Part shown: positions 1 to 5,798 of the stretch, in pieces
Numbering within the stretch: the first letter of the stretch is position 1
Layout of the letters: each line of letters begins with the position of its first letter
Assembly (NCBI GenBank): GCA_016930895.1
Contig: JAFGFV010000016.1
Location: 1-7,926, forward strand
DNA length: 7,926 bases
From: Spirochaetales bacterium
Lineage (GTDB): Bacteria > Spirochaetota > Spirochaetia > SZUA-6 > DRHE01
Direction of reading: 5' to 3'
Position numbers and translations under genes: made by a program
The notes under the pieces: generated by a model
What the model saw: the letters and a program-made list of their open reading frames with translations, nothing else
Told to the model about the DNA's origin: nothing
Databases searched by the model: none

Positions 1-1349
1 AGGAAGCGCACGTCGGAGTACTGGCCGATGGCCGTGATGATCGTGTCCACCTCGACCTCGTAGTCGCTGCCCTCGATGGGCACCGGGCGACGGCGTCCGG
101 AAGAGTCGGGTTCGCCGAGCTCCATCTTGATGAGCCGCAAGGTCCTGATCTCCTTGCTCTTCTCCTCGACCATCAGCGGGGCCACCAGGTAGTAGAACTG
201 GACCCCTTCCTCCACCGCCTCGCGCACCTCGTGGGGGCTGGCGGGCATCTCGATGTCGGTGCGCCGGTAGAACAGGTTGACCTCCCGGGCCCCCAGGCGC
301 ACAGCCGTCCGCGCGGAGTCTATGGCGGTGTTCCCCCCGCCGATCACGGCCACCCTGTTGCCCAGCGCCACGGGCTTGCCCATCGCCACGTCGTGGAGCA
401 GCTCGATGCCGGCAATCACCCCCGGGTGGTCCTCCCCCTGCACCCGCAGGCCCCGGCTCTTCCAGGCCCCGTGGGCCAGGATCACGGCGTCGAACCTCCG
501 CCGCAGCTCCTCGAGGCTCACGTCCCGGCCGATCCGCACCCCGGTGGTGAGCTCCACACCCAGGCGCAGGATGGTCTGGATCTCCCGGTCCAGGACGTCC
601 TGGGGAAGGCGGTAGTCCGGGATGCCGTAGCGCAGCATCCCCCCCGCCTCGGGCTCTGCCTCGAACAGCGTCACGGCCACCCCTTCCTGGACCAGGTAGT
701 AGGCCGCCGACAATCCGGCCGGTCCCGCCCCGACCACCGCCACACGCTTGCCCGTCCTCGGCGCCAGCGGGGGATCGTAGCCCTCCGCCGGGTCCCCCAA
801 CAGGTCCCGGTCGGCCACGAAGCGCTTGAGCCAATCGATCGCCACTGGCTCGTCTACCAGGTTGCGCCGGCAGGCGTCCTCGCAGGGGCGCGGACAGACC
901 CGGCCAATGGTGGCCGGAAACGGGTTGTCCCGCTTGATCAACTCGAGGGCCTCCTGGTAGCGCCCGTTGGCGATCAGGCCGATGTAGCCCTGCACGTCGA
1001 TGTTCGACGGGCAGGCAAGGGTGCAGGGCGGCCGGCAGTCCCCGTAGTGGTTGGACAGCAGGAGCTCCAGGGCCATGCGCCGAGTAGCCCGGATGTCCTC
1101 GTCGATGGTGGTGATCACCATGCCCTGGCGCACCCGGGTGGAACAAGCGGGCACGAAACCCTTGGCGCCGATGACCTTGACCACGCAGACCCAGCAGGAG
1201 GCGTAGGGATCCAGGCGAGGGTCGTGGCACAGGGTCGGGATCTCGACGCCCTGAGACTCCGCCACCTGCAGGATCGTCCTGTCCGGGGGCACGAGCAGCT
1301 TCCGGCCGTCGAGCTGGATCTCTACGAAGGTGTCTGACGAACTGCTCAC
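1..1349 (-). CDS. [2Fe-2S] + GltD/NfnB-type FAD/NAD(P)H oxidoreductase subunit, StnC-like (partial, 3' end outside window)
   Basis: This is the FAD and NAD(P)H subunit of a probable electron-bifurcating transhydrogenase, seen as 449 codons that stay open to the window edge. The start is GTG at 1349. It overlaps the upstream TGA by 4 bases (GTGA) and has GGGAG 7 nt upstream, so translation is coupled to the NuoF-type gene. Residues 1-75 form a NuoG/HydA-like [2Fe-2S] domain with Cys41, 52, 55 and 69 (Cx10Cx2Cx13C). Residues 100-180 are a GltD-type Fe-S domain with Cys105, 109, 113 and Cys152, 156, 160. An FAD Rossmann motif follows (VAVVGAGPAGLSAA, about 203-216), with GGMLRYGIPDYRLP at 236-249. 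A second dinucleotide motif (VAVIGGGNTAID, 333-344) leads to FYRR at 360-363, as in NADPH-binding GltD and NfnB. Near the edge, ITAIGQ is the usual late FAD motif, so perhaps 50-150 residues are missing. By family, NADPH is the likely substrate here. Alternatives are an accessory subunit of a formate dehydrogenase or hydrogenase, or a glutamate-synthase-like protein. No GltB, hydrogenase H-cluster or molybdopterin domain is visible. Confidence 0.88.
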   Translation of the reverse strand, partial: MSSSSDTFVEIQLDGRKLLVPPDRTILQVAESQGVEIPTLCHDPRLDPYASCWVCVVKVIGAKGFVPACSTRVRQGMVITTIDEDIRATRRMALELLLSNHYGDCRPPCTLACPSNIDVQGYIGLIANGRYQEALELIKRDNPFPATIGRVCPRPCEDACRRNLVDEPVAIDWLKRFVADRDLLGDPAEGYDPPLAPRTGKRVAVVGAGPAGLSAAYYLVQEGVAVTLFEAEPEAGGMLRYGIPDYRLPQDVLDREIQTILRLGVELTTGVRIGRDVSLEELRRRFDAVILAHGAWKSRGLRVQGEDHPGVIAGIELLHDVAMGKPVALGNRVAVIGGGNTAIDSARTAVRLGAREVNLFYRRTDIEMPASPHEVREAVEEGVQFYYLVAPLMVEEKSKEIRTLRLIKMELGEPDSSGRRRPVPIEGSDYEVEVDTIITAIGQYSDVRF

Positions 1350-3118
1350 GCGCTCTCTCCCGTGGTGACTTCGATTGCCTCAAACCGGCAGGCGTCGCGG
1401 CACAACCCGCACTGAATGCACAGGCCCTGGTCGATCGTGTGTACGGCTTTGCGCTCACCCTTGGCCGCCTGGGTGGGGCACACCCGGGCGCAGGCACCGC
1501 AGCCAGTGCAGGCATCGGGGATGACCCGGAAGCGGATCAAGGCCCGGCACTGCAGGGCGCGGCAGCGGTGCTCCTGGATGTGCTCGACGTACTCGTCCCG
1601 GAAGTACTTGAGAGTGGTGAGCACGGGATTGGGGGCTGTCTGCCCCAGGCCGCACAGGGAGGATGCCTTGATCTTCCCGGCCAGCTCCTCCAGCTGGTCC
1701 AGGTCCTCCATCCGGCCCTGGCCGCTGGTGATGCGCTCCAGGATCTCGAGCATCCGCTTGGTGCCCATCCGGCAGAAGGTGCACTTGCCGCAGGATTCGC
1801 TTTGGGTGAAGCTCAGGAAATACCGGGCCACATCGACCATGCAGGTCCCCTCGTCCATGACCACCATCCCGCCGGAGCCCATGATGGCCCCAGTGGCAGT
1901 AAGGGAGTCGTAGTCAATCTGCACGTCCAGGAGGCTCGCCGGGATGCACCCGCCCGAGGGGCCGCCCAGCTGGACCGCCTTGAACTCCCGGTCGCCCTCG
2001 ATCCCGCCCCCGATGTCGTAGATGATCTCCCGCAGGGTGATGCCCATGGGAACCTCGATCATGCCCCCCCGCTTGATCTTCCCCGCCAGGGCGAACACCT
2101 TGGTGCCCTTGGACTTGTCGGTGCCCACACGCGCGTACTGCTCGGCACCCATGCGCAGGATCACCGGCACGTTGCCCAGGGTCTCCACGTTGTTGATGTT
2201 GGTTGGCTTCCCCCATAGCCCCCGCTCCGCCGGAAAGGGCGGGCGGATGCTCGGCATGCCCCGCTTGCCCTCGATCGAAGCCATCAGGGCCGTCTCCTCG
2301 CCGCAGACGAAGGCCCCGGCCCCCTCCTTGACGTGGATCCTGAAGGAGAAGGGGCTTCCCAGGATCCGTTCGCCGAGCAGGTTGCGCTCCTCCGCCGCGC
2401 GAATGGCGCGGAGCAGCCGCTTGATGGCCAGGGGGTACTCGGCGCGGACGTAGATGTACCCCTCCTCGGCGCCGACGGCATAAGCCCCGATGGCCATCCC
2501 TTCCACGACCGCATGGGGATCGCTCTCCAGGAGCGAGCGGTCCATGAACGCCCCGGGGTCTCCCTCGTCGGCGTTGCAGACCATGTACTTCGTGTCTCCC
2601 CGCGCGCCGCGGGCAAACGACCACTTGAGACCGGTGGGAAAGCCTGCGCCCCCGCGTCCGCGCAGCCCCGAGCGGTTGATCGTGTCGATCACCTGCTCAG
2701 GGCTCATGCCCGTCACGGCCTTGCGCAGAGCGGCGTAGCCGCCCCGGGCCAGATAGTCCTGAATGGACTCCGGATCGATGATCCCGCAGTTGGCCAACAC
2801 GAGCCTGTGCTGCCGGGCCAGGTAGCCGTAGTCGACCGGCACCAGGAACTCTTGGACTGCGGTGCCGTCCCGCAGGTGCTCCTCGACCAAGCGGCGGGCG
2901 CGCTCCTCGTTCATGTCGCCGTACAGGTAGCTGGTCCCGTCCGACTCCCGGACCTCCACGAGCGGCTCCCGATGGCAGGCCCCGAAGCAGCCCGTCGCGG
3001 TGACCCGGACCTCGAGCCCGGCCTCCGAGATCATCTGGGACAGCAGCTGCTGCACCCCCAAGGCGCCGGCTGCGATGCCGCAGGAGCTCAGTCCGACCAC
3101 CACCTCCCGAACCGCCAT
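1346..3118 (-). CDS. nuoF: NuoF-type NADH/FMN iron-sulfur subunit with C-terminal 2x[4Fe-4S] domain (StnB/HydB/HndC-like)
   Basis: This 590-residue protein is the NADH-oxidising or NAD-reducing flavin subunit of a soluble complex. The symbol is a family label, not a claim of complex I. An ATG at 3118 overlaps the upstream TGA by one base (TGATG); the open frame reaches back to 3538, but that extension lies antiparallel over the NuoE-type gene and has no family similarity. Residues 1-60 are a thioredoxin-like [2Fe-2S] domain with Cys13, 44 and 48. The core has GRGGAGFPTGLKW (154-166) and CNADEGDPGAFMDR (181-194) for FMN and NADH, and GAGAFVCGEETAL (266-278). An SLBB-like stretch lies around 340-420. 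The [4Fe-4S] site has Cys443, 446, 449 and Cys489. The C-terminus carries Cys519 and 524, then a two-cluster ferredoxin domain: Cys537, 540, 543, 547 and Cys567, 570, 573, 577. This long form is typical of HydB, HndC and StnB proteins, not of respiratory NuoF (about 430-450 aa), and suits electron transfer to ferredoxin in the cytoplasm. Confidence 0.93.
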   Translation of the reverse strand: MAVREVVVGLSSCGIAAGALGVQQLLSQMISEAGLEVRVTATGCFGACHREPLVEVRESDGTSYLYGDMNEERARRLVEEHLRDGTAVQEFLVPVDYGYLARQHRLVLANCGIIDPESIQDYLARGGYAALRKAVTGMSPEQVIDTINRSGLRGRGGAGFPTGLKWSFARGARGDTKYMVCNADEGDPGAFMDRSLLESDPHAVVEGMAIGAYAVGAEEGYIYVRAEYPLAIKRLLRAIRAAEERNLLGERILGSPFSFRIHVKEGAGAFVCGEETALMASIEGKRGMPSIRPPFPAERGLWGKPTNINNVETLGNVPVILRMGAEQYARVGTDKSKGTKVFALAGKIKRGGMIEVPMGITLREIIYDIGGGIEGDREFKAVQLGGPSGGCIPASLLDVQIDYDSLTATGAIMGSGGMVVMDEGTCMVDVARYFLSFTQSESCGKCTFCRMGTKRMLEILERITSGQGRMEDLDQLEELAGKIKASSLCGLGQTAPNPVLTTLKYFRDEYVEHIQEHRCRALQCRALIRFRVIPDACTGCGACARVCPTQAAKGERKAVHTIDQGLCIQCGLCRDACRFEAIEVTTGESA

Positions 3119-3570
3119 CACCTGCCTGCCTTCCGCAAGGTCTTCTTGAGCTTGTCGCCGGTCAGCCGCCCGTATACTGCGTTGTCGACCATGACCACCG
3201 GGGCCAGGGAACAGCAGCCCAGGCAGGCTACCCGCTCCACGGTGAACTCCCCGTCCTCCGTGGTCTGTCCCGGCTCCACCCCCAGCTCGGTCTTGATGGC
3301 CAGGTCCAGGCTCTCGGCTCCGTTCACGTGGCAAGCGGTGCCGTGGCAGACCTTGAGGTTGTGCCGCCCCGGGGGCTGGAACCGAAACTGCGCGTAAAAG
3401 GTCGCCACCCCGTAGATCTCCGCCGGGGACTTGCCCACCACTTCGGCGATGGCGCTCATCTGCTCCCGGGACAGGTAGCCGTTCAGCTCCTGGGATTTCT
3501 GCAGGAGAGGAATCACGTTTCCCTTGATGTCTCGCCACTCGTCGAGCAACTGCTCAAAACGCTTGTCCAA
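3118..3570 (-). CDS. nuoE: NuoE-type thioredoxin-like [2Fe-2S] subunit (StnA/HydC/HndA-like)
   Basis: This small electron-transfer subunit partners the NuoF-type protein. I place the start at TTG 3570, giving 150 residues, because AAAGGAG lies 8 nt upstream and NuoE homology begins right there (RFEQLLDEW). An in-frame ATG at 3741 would add 57 residues without family similarity and would run through the divergent promoter region. The N-terminal half is the helical NuoE region: IPLLQKSQELNGYL at about 20-33 and GVATFYAQF at 54-62. The C-terminal thioredoxin-like half binds one [2Fe-2S] cluster through Cys75, Cys80, Cys116 and Cys120, the family pattern Cx4C then Cx3C (CHGTAC and CLGCC). It is the first gene of the minus-strand operon, and its stop overlaps the next start by one base. 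The symbol is a family label. Without the complex I membrane genes, a soluble bifurcating or hydrogenase/formate dehydrogenase-type complex is more likely. Confidence 0.92.
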   Translation of the reverse strand: MDKRFEQLLDEWRDIKGNVIPLLQKSQELNGYLSREQMSAIAEVVGKSPAEIYGVATFYAQFRFQPPGRHNLKVCHGTACHVNGAESLDLAIKTELGVEPGQTTEDGEFTVERVACLGCCSLAPVVMVDNAVYGRLTGDKLKKTLRKAGR

Positions 3571-3578
3571 CCTTGCCG

Positions 3579-3585
3579 CTCCTTT
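3579..3585 (-). promoter_or_regulatory. Ribosome binding site deciding the TTG start of the NuoE-type gene
   Basis: On the minus strand AAAGGAG ends 8 nt before the TTG at 3570. No ATG or GTG in this frame has a comparable site, and the NuoE-family similarity starts immediately after this TTG. That supports the rare start codon over the upstream in-frame ATG at 3741. Confidence 0.7.
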
Positions 3586-3643
3586 CCTGGAGGCTCCGCG
3601 AGCTCGACACGGGTATCGCTTTGCGGGATTGGTGAACCACCCG

Positions 3644-3672
3644 ATGCTACCACAGAGTCGGGCGTACCGCAA
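3644..3672 (-). promoter_or_regulatory. Candidate sigma-70-type promoter for the transhydrogenase operon
   Basis: Read on the minus strand, TTGCGG (3672-3667) is followed after exactly 17 nt by TAGCAT (3649-3644), with TG one base upstream of the -10 as in an extended -10 promoter. The -35 matches the consensus at 3 of 6 positions and the -10 at 4 of 6. Transcription would start near 3637, leaving a leader of about 67 nt. Such matches occur by chance; placement and spacing are the main support. Confidence 0.4.
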
Positions 3673-3685
3673 GATTCGTGAAGAC

Positions 3686-3705
3686 GCGGGCGATAGCCTG
3701 CCCGC
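3686..3705. promoter_or_regulatory. Candidate operator: inverted repeat between the divergent promoters
   Basis: GCGGGC (3686-3691) and GCCCGC (3700-3705) form a perfect 6+6 inverted repeat with an 8-nt spacer. It lies between the -35 candidates of the two divergent promoters (3667-3672 and 3735-3740). That placement suits a dimeric regulator acting on both operons. The half-sites are pure G+C, so chance occurrence in GC-rich DNA is quite possible. No regulator gene is present in the window. Confidence 0.35.
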
Positions 3706-3734
3706 AAGGAACCGCGGCAGGAAGAGAGCGAGAC

Positions 3735-3763
3735 TTGACACGGGTTACGAGGTGACCGAGAAT
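3735..3763 (+). promoter_or_regulatory. Candidate sigma-70-type promoter for the ABC importer operon
   Basis: A perfect -35 element TTGACA (3735-3740) is followed after 17 nt by GAGAAT (3758-3763), which matches the -10 consensus at 4 of 6 positions. Transcription would begin near 3770, about 50 nt before the binding-protein ATG. A perfect -35 at ideal spacing in GC-rich intergenic DNA makes this the better of the two divergent promoter candidates. Confidence 0.5.
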
Positions 3764-3818
3764 GACCTGAGTCGCGATGCTTCGCGACCCTACAACAATC
3801 AACGGTAAGGAGGAGCGC

Positions 3819-4952
3819 ATGTCGGTCTCAAAGAAGTTGTTGGCAGGGCTGGCTCTCGTCGTCCTGGTGTCTGCCCTGGGTTGGGCAGCCGGAGAACAGG
3901 AGGGAGCCGAAACGCCGGGCGAGAAGGCGTATTTCTTCGGCCACGGGACGCTCTACATGGGTGACGAGTGGATGAAGGTGACCGACAAGGCCATCCACTA
4001 CTACTGCGAGGATCAGGGCTGGGAGGTCGTGACCTTGAATCCCGACCTGAACGCCGAGCAGCAGATCAAGGACATCCACAGCTTCGTGGCGCAAGGGGTT
4101 GACGGGATCATCTGGTCGCCCGTGGACTCGAAGGCATGTGCCGCGGCGGCGGAATGGGCCAAGTCTCAGGGCGTCCCCACGGTCACCTACAATACGGACG
4201 TCGATACCTCCGCAGTCCCCATCACCATCATGTTCGACAGCAAGGCGGCAGCGGTGACCCTTGCCGAGACGATCGTCGCGGACATGAAAGCCCAGAGCGG
4301 CCAGGTGAAGGGGGTCGTCATCAGCCTGCAGGGGGACGCGTCCAACGACGCGGACCGGGCCAGGGCTCAGGGGTTCAAGGAGGTCTTTACCCAGTATCCC
4401 GACATCAATTTCGTGGAGTTCTTCACCAGGTCCAAGATGGACGTGGCCCAGCAGAACACCTTCAACGCGATCCAGCAGTTCGGGCGCCCGGCGGCGATCG
4501 TATCGCAGAACACGACCAACTCCCGGGGCGGGATGAACGCGCTGGAAAGCCAGGGGATGCTCGTCAAGCGTGGCGAGAGAAATCACGTGTACATCGCCAG
4601 CATCGGCGGTGCTCCGGACTACCTGGATCTCATGAAGGAGGGCCTGTGCGATTACGGCTTCGTGCAGCCGAACCTCTTCTACGGCCCCCTCGCCCTCGCA
4701 CTTCTCAAGACGGTCATCGAGGAGGGAGAGGATGCGCTCCCGGCGATCGGGACCACGGTCACCGAAGATGACCTCAAGATCACCGGCGGTGTCCACGAAA
4801 TCAACCCCTGGAAGGACCAGGTGTGGGCACCGGCGGAGGTCGGCACCTCCTTCGGCCATCGCTGGCTCCAAGTGAAAGGCATGATGGTCACTCCAGACAA
4901 CGTGGAGGATCCCCGCATCTGGGGCAACGCCGCCCGCGCCTGGCTGAAGTGA
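3819..4952 (+). CDS. Periplasmic sugar-type substrate-binding protein of an ABC importer (Peripla_BP_4 / CUT2)
   Basis: This 377-residue protein captures a small solute, probably a sugar or sugar-like compound, and delivers it to the permease encoded downstream. The start is ATG 3819, with AGGAGG 5 nt upstream (3808-3813); a frame extension to 3777 lacks this. The leader has Lys5-Lys6, a hydrophobic core at about 7-23 and a signal peptidase I site near Ala23/Ala24. There is no lipobox cysteine, so the mature protein should be free in the periplasm. A Glu/Gly-rich linker (25-35) leads into two lobes of the RbsB/LacI-like fold. Recognisable segments are DIHSFVAQGVDGIIWSPVDS (85-104), SQGVPTVTYNTDVD (116-129) and SLQGDASNDADRARAQGFKE (169-188). 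It leads a three-gene importer operon, the usual order for high binding-protein expression. The ligand cannot be read from sequence. No sugar kinase, isomerase or hydrolase lies nearby. Confidence 0.9.
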   Translation: MSVSKKLLAGLALVVLVSALGWAAGEQEGAETPGEKAYFFGHGTLYMGDEWMKVTDKAIHYYCEDQGWEVVTLNPDLNAEQQIKDIHSFVAQGVDGIIWSPVDSKACAAAAEWAKSQGVPTVTYNTDVDTSAVPITIMFDSKAAAVTLAETIVADMKAQSGQVKGVVISLQGDASNDADRARAQGFKEVFTQYPDINFVEFFTRSKMDVAQQNTFNAIQQFGRPAAIVSQNTTNSRGGMNALESQGMLVKRGERNHVYIASIGGAPDYLDLMKEGLCDYGFVQPNLFYGPLALALLKTVIEEGEDALPAIGTTVTEDDLKITGGVHEINPWKDQVWAPAEVGTSFGHRWLQVKGMMVTPDNVEDPRIWGNAARAWLK

Positions 4953-4961
4953 TCTCCCGCA

Positions 4962-4976
4962 CTCAGAATTACTGAG
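4962..4976 (+). other. Small stem-loop just after the binding-protein gene
   Basis: CTCAG (4962-4966) and CTGAG (4972-4976) pair perfectly around the loop AATTA, starting 10 nt after the binding-protein stop. With 5 bp it is weak by itself, but it sits 6 nt before the much stronger hairpin at 4983-5011 and may be part of the same mRNA 3'-end structure. Confidence 0.4.
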
Positions 4977-4982
4977 ATTCAT

Positions 4983-5011
4983 GGCGACAGGGTCCGTAGG
5001 ACCCTGTCGCC
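4983..5011 (+). other. Strong intra-operon stem-loop between binding-protein and ATPase genes
   Basis: Positions 4983-4995 pair perfectly with 4999-5011: 13 base pairs, mostly G-C, around the 3-nt loop GTA. No T-run follows (the next bases are CTGCATCATGGG on the extended strand), so it is not a canonical intrinsic terminator. It lies in the 80-nt gap between the first and second importer genes and ends 8 nt before the ATPase ribosome binding site. In other binding-protein operons such hairpins protect the upstream mRNA from 3' exonucleases or cause partial termination, so that binding protein exceeds ATPase and permease. I infer the same role here. Confidence 0.75.
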
Positions 5012-5019
5012 TGCATCAT

Positions 5020-5025
5020 GGGAGG
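5020..5025 (+). promoter_or_regulatory. Ribosome binding site deciding the GTG start of the ATPase gene
   Basis: GGGAGG at 5020-5025 lies 7 nt before the in-frame GTG at 5033. The in-frame ATG at 5018 overlaps this site and has no Shine-Dalgarno sequence of its own. The ATG at 5028 is out of frame and meets a stop two codons later. GTG 5033 is therefore the best start. Confidence 0.7.
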
Positions 5026-5032
5026 ACATGCT

Positions 5033-5785
5033 GTGAACGAGGCTGGCAACGGGAAGCCTCTCCTGGAGATGCGGAACGTACACAAGTGGTTCGGCAAGGT
5101 GCGTGCCCTCTGCGGCGTCGACCTGATCGTGGACCGCGGGGAGGTCGTGGCCATCATTGGCGACAACGGCGCGGGCAAGTCGACCCTGATGAAGATCCTG
5201 GTGGGTCTGATCCCGATGAACGAAGGGGAGATCCTCTGGGAAGGGACTCCCGTCAGGATCCGCAGCATCCAGGATTCCAGGCAGCTGGGAATCGAGCCGG
5301 TGTACCAGGATCAGGCGGTGGTCAACTGCATGAGCGTTGCGAACAACGTCTTCCTGGGTCGGGAACCGGTCAAGAAGTTCGGGCCGTTCCGGTTCCTCGA
5401 CCTCAAGACAATGCGTGATCGGTCCGAGGCTCTGACCCGGAAGCTGGGCCTCAACATCTCCACGGTCGATCAGGAGGTGCGGTTCTGCTCAGGCGGCGAA
5501 AGGCAAGGGGTCGCGATATCCCGGGCCATGTATCATGAAGCGCGGCTGACCATTCTGGACGAGCCGATCGCGGCCTTGTCCGTGAAAGGAACCAAGCAGG
5601 TACTCGAGTTCATCGAGCAGCTCAAGCTCAAGGACATCGGAGTCATCGTGATCGAGCACAACATAGGGCATGCCTACAGGGTGGCGGACCGTTTCGTGAT
5701 CATGTCCAGGGGCAGGGTGGTTGCCAACGTGCGCAAGGAGGAAGTCACCCTCGCTGCCTTGGAAGACATGACAATCAGCATGTAA
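5033..5785 (+). CDS. Single-domain CUT2-type sugar ABC transporter ATP-binding protein
   Basis: This 250-residue cytoplasmic ATPase powers the importer. GTG 5033 is chosen over ATG 5018 because of the GGGAGG spacing. Walker A is GDNGAGKST (43-51), the Q-loop Gln is in PVYQDQ (89-94), the ABC signature is CSGGERQGV (152-160), Walker B is LTILDEP (172-178), and the H-loop His is 209 in IEHN. The signature starts with Cys where Leu is usual, and has Glu in place of Gln. The D-loop region reads IAALSVKGT (179-187), close to the TAALGVK form of FrcA-like proteins. Most ribose-type systems use a ~500-residue tandem ATPase (RbsA, XylG). This one has only one nucleotide-binding domain, as in fructose-type FrcA, so it should work as a homodimer. 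The hairpin at 4983-5011 lies just upstream, and the permease starts 13 nt after the stop. Confidence 0.93.
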   Translation: MNEAGNGKPLLEMRNVHKWFGKVRALCGVDLIVDRGEVVAIIGDNGAGKSTLMKILVGLIPMNEGEILWEGTPVRIRSIQDSRQLGIEPVYQDQAVVNCMSVANNVFLGREPVKKFGPFRFLDLKTMRDRSEALTRKLGLNISTVDQEVRFCSGGERQGVAISRAMYHEARLTILDEPIAALSVKGTKQVLEFIEQLKLKDIGVIVIEHNIGHAYRVADRFVIMSRGRVVANVRKEEVTLAALEDMTISM

Positions 5786-5798
5786 GGGGCCCCAACGT

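Noticed and set aside
231..1337. Long plus-strand open frame (about 368 codons) opposite the FAD/NADPH subunit
   Set aside because: It is antisense to a gene with clear cluster and nucleotide-binding motifs. The translation is rich in Pro, Arg, Gly and His with no recognisable domain, typical of third-position GC bias.
1439..3397. Plus-strand open frames of about 259 and 354 codons opposite the NuoF-type gene
   Set aside because: They lie antisense to a strongly recognised Fe-S/FMN protein, and the compositions look like GC-rich shadows with no plausible start context.
3119..3538. 140-residue N-terminal extension of the NuoF-type frame, starting at 3538
   Set aside because: It overlaps the whole NuoE-type coding sequence in another frame, shows no similarity to the family, and the ATG at 3118 gives a standard HydB/HndC-length protein with a TGATG junction.
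1..3570. Respiratory complex I (nuo operon) or glutamate synthase (gltBD)
   Set aside because: NuoE and NuoF relatives are followed by a GltD-type hybrid, not by NuoG. The NuoF-type protein has the extra N- and C-terminal Fe-S domains of soluble complexes, and no GltB large subunit is present.
3571..3741. 57-residue extension of the NuoE-type protein from ATG 3741
   Set aside because: It has no NuoE similarity, crosses the candidate promoter, and the TTG at 3570 has the better ribosome binding site and correct family length.
3828..4982. Long minus-strand open frame (about 384 codons) opposite the binding-protein gene
   Set aside because: The plus-strand frame has a ribosome site, signal peptide and family motifs. 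The antisense product is low-complexity His/Leu/Arg/Asp-rich sequence without domains.
4983..5011. The 13-bp stem-loop as an intrinsic terminator
   Set aside because: No T-run follows the stem, and the next gene of the same importer begins 22 nt later with its own ribosome site, so complete termination would disable the operon.
5786..5793. GGGGCCCC palindrome between ATPase and permease genes
   Set aside because: An 8-bp G+C palindrome is expected by chance in DNA of this composition, and the space is only 13 nt, part of it serving as the ribosome site.
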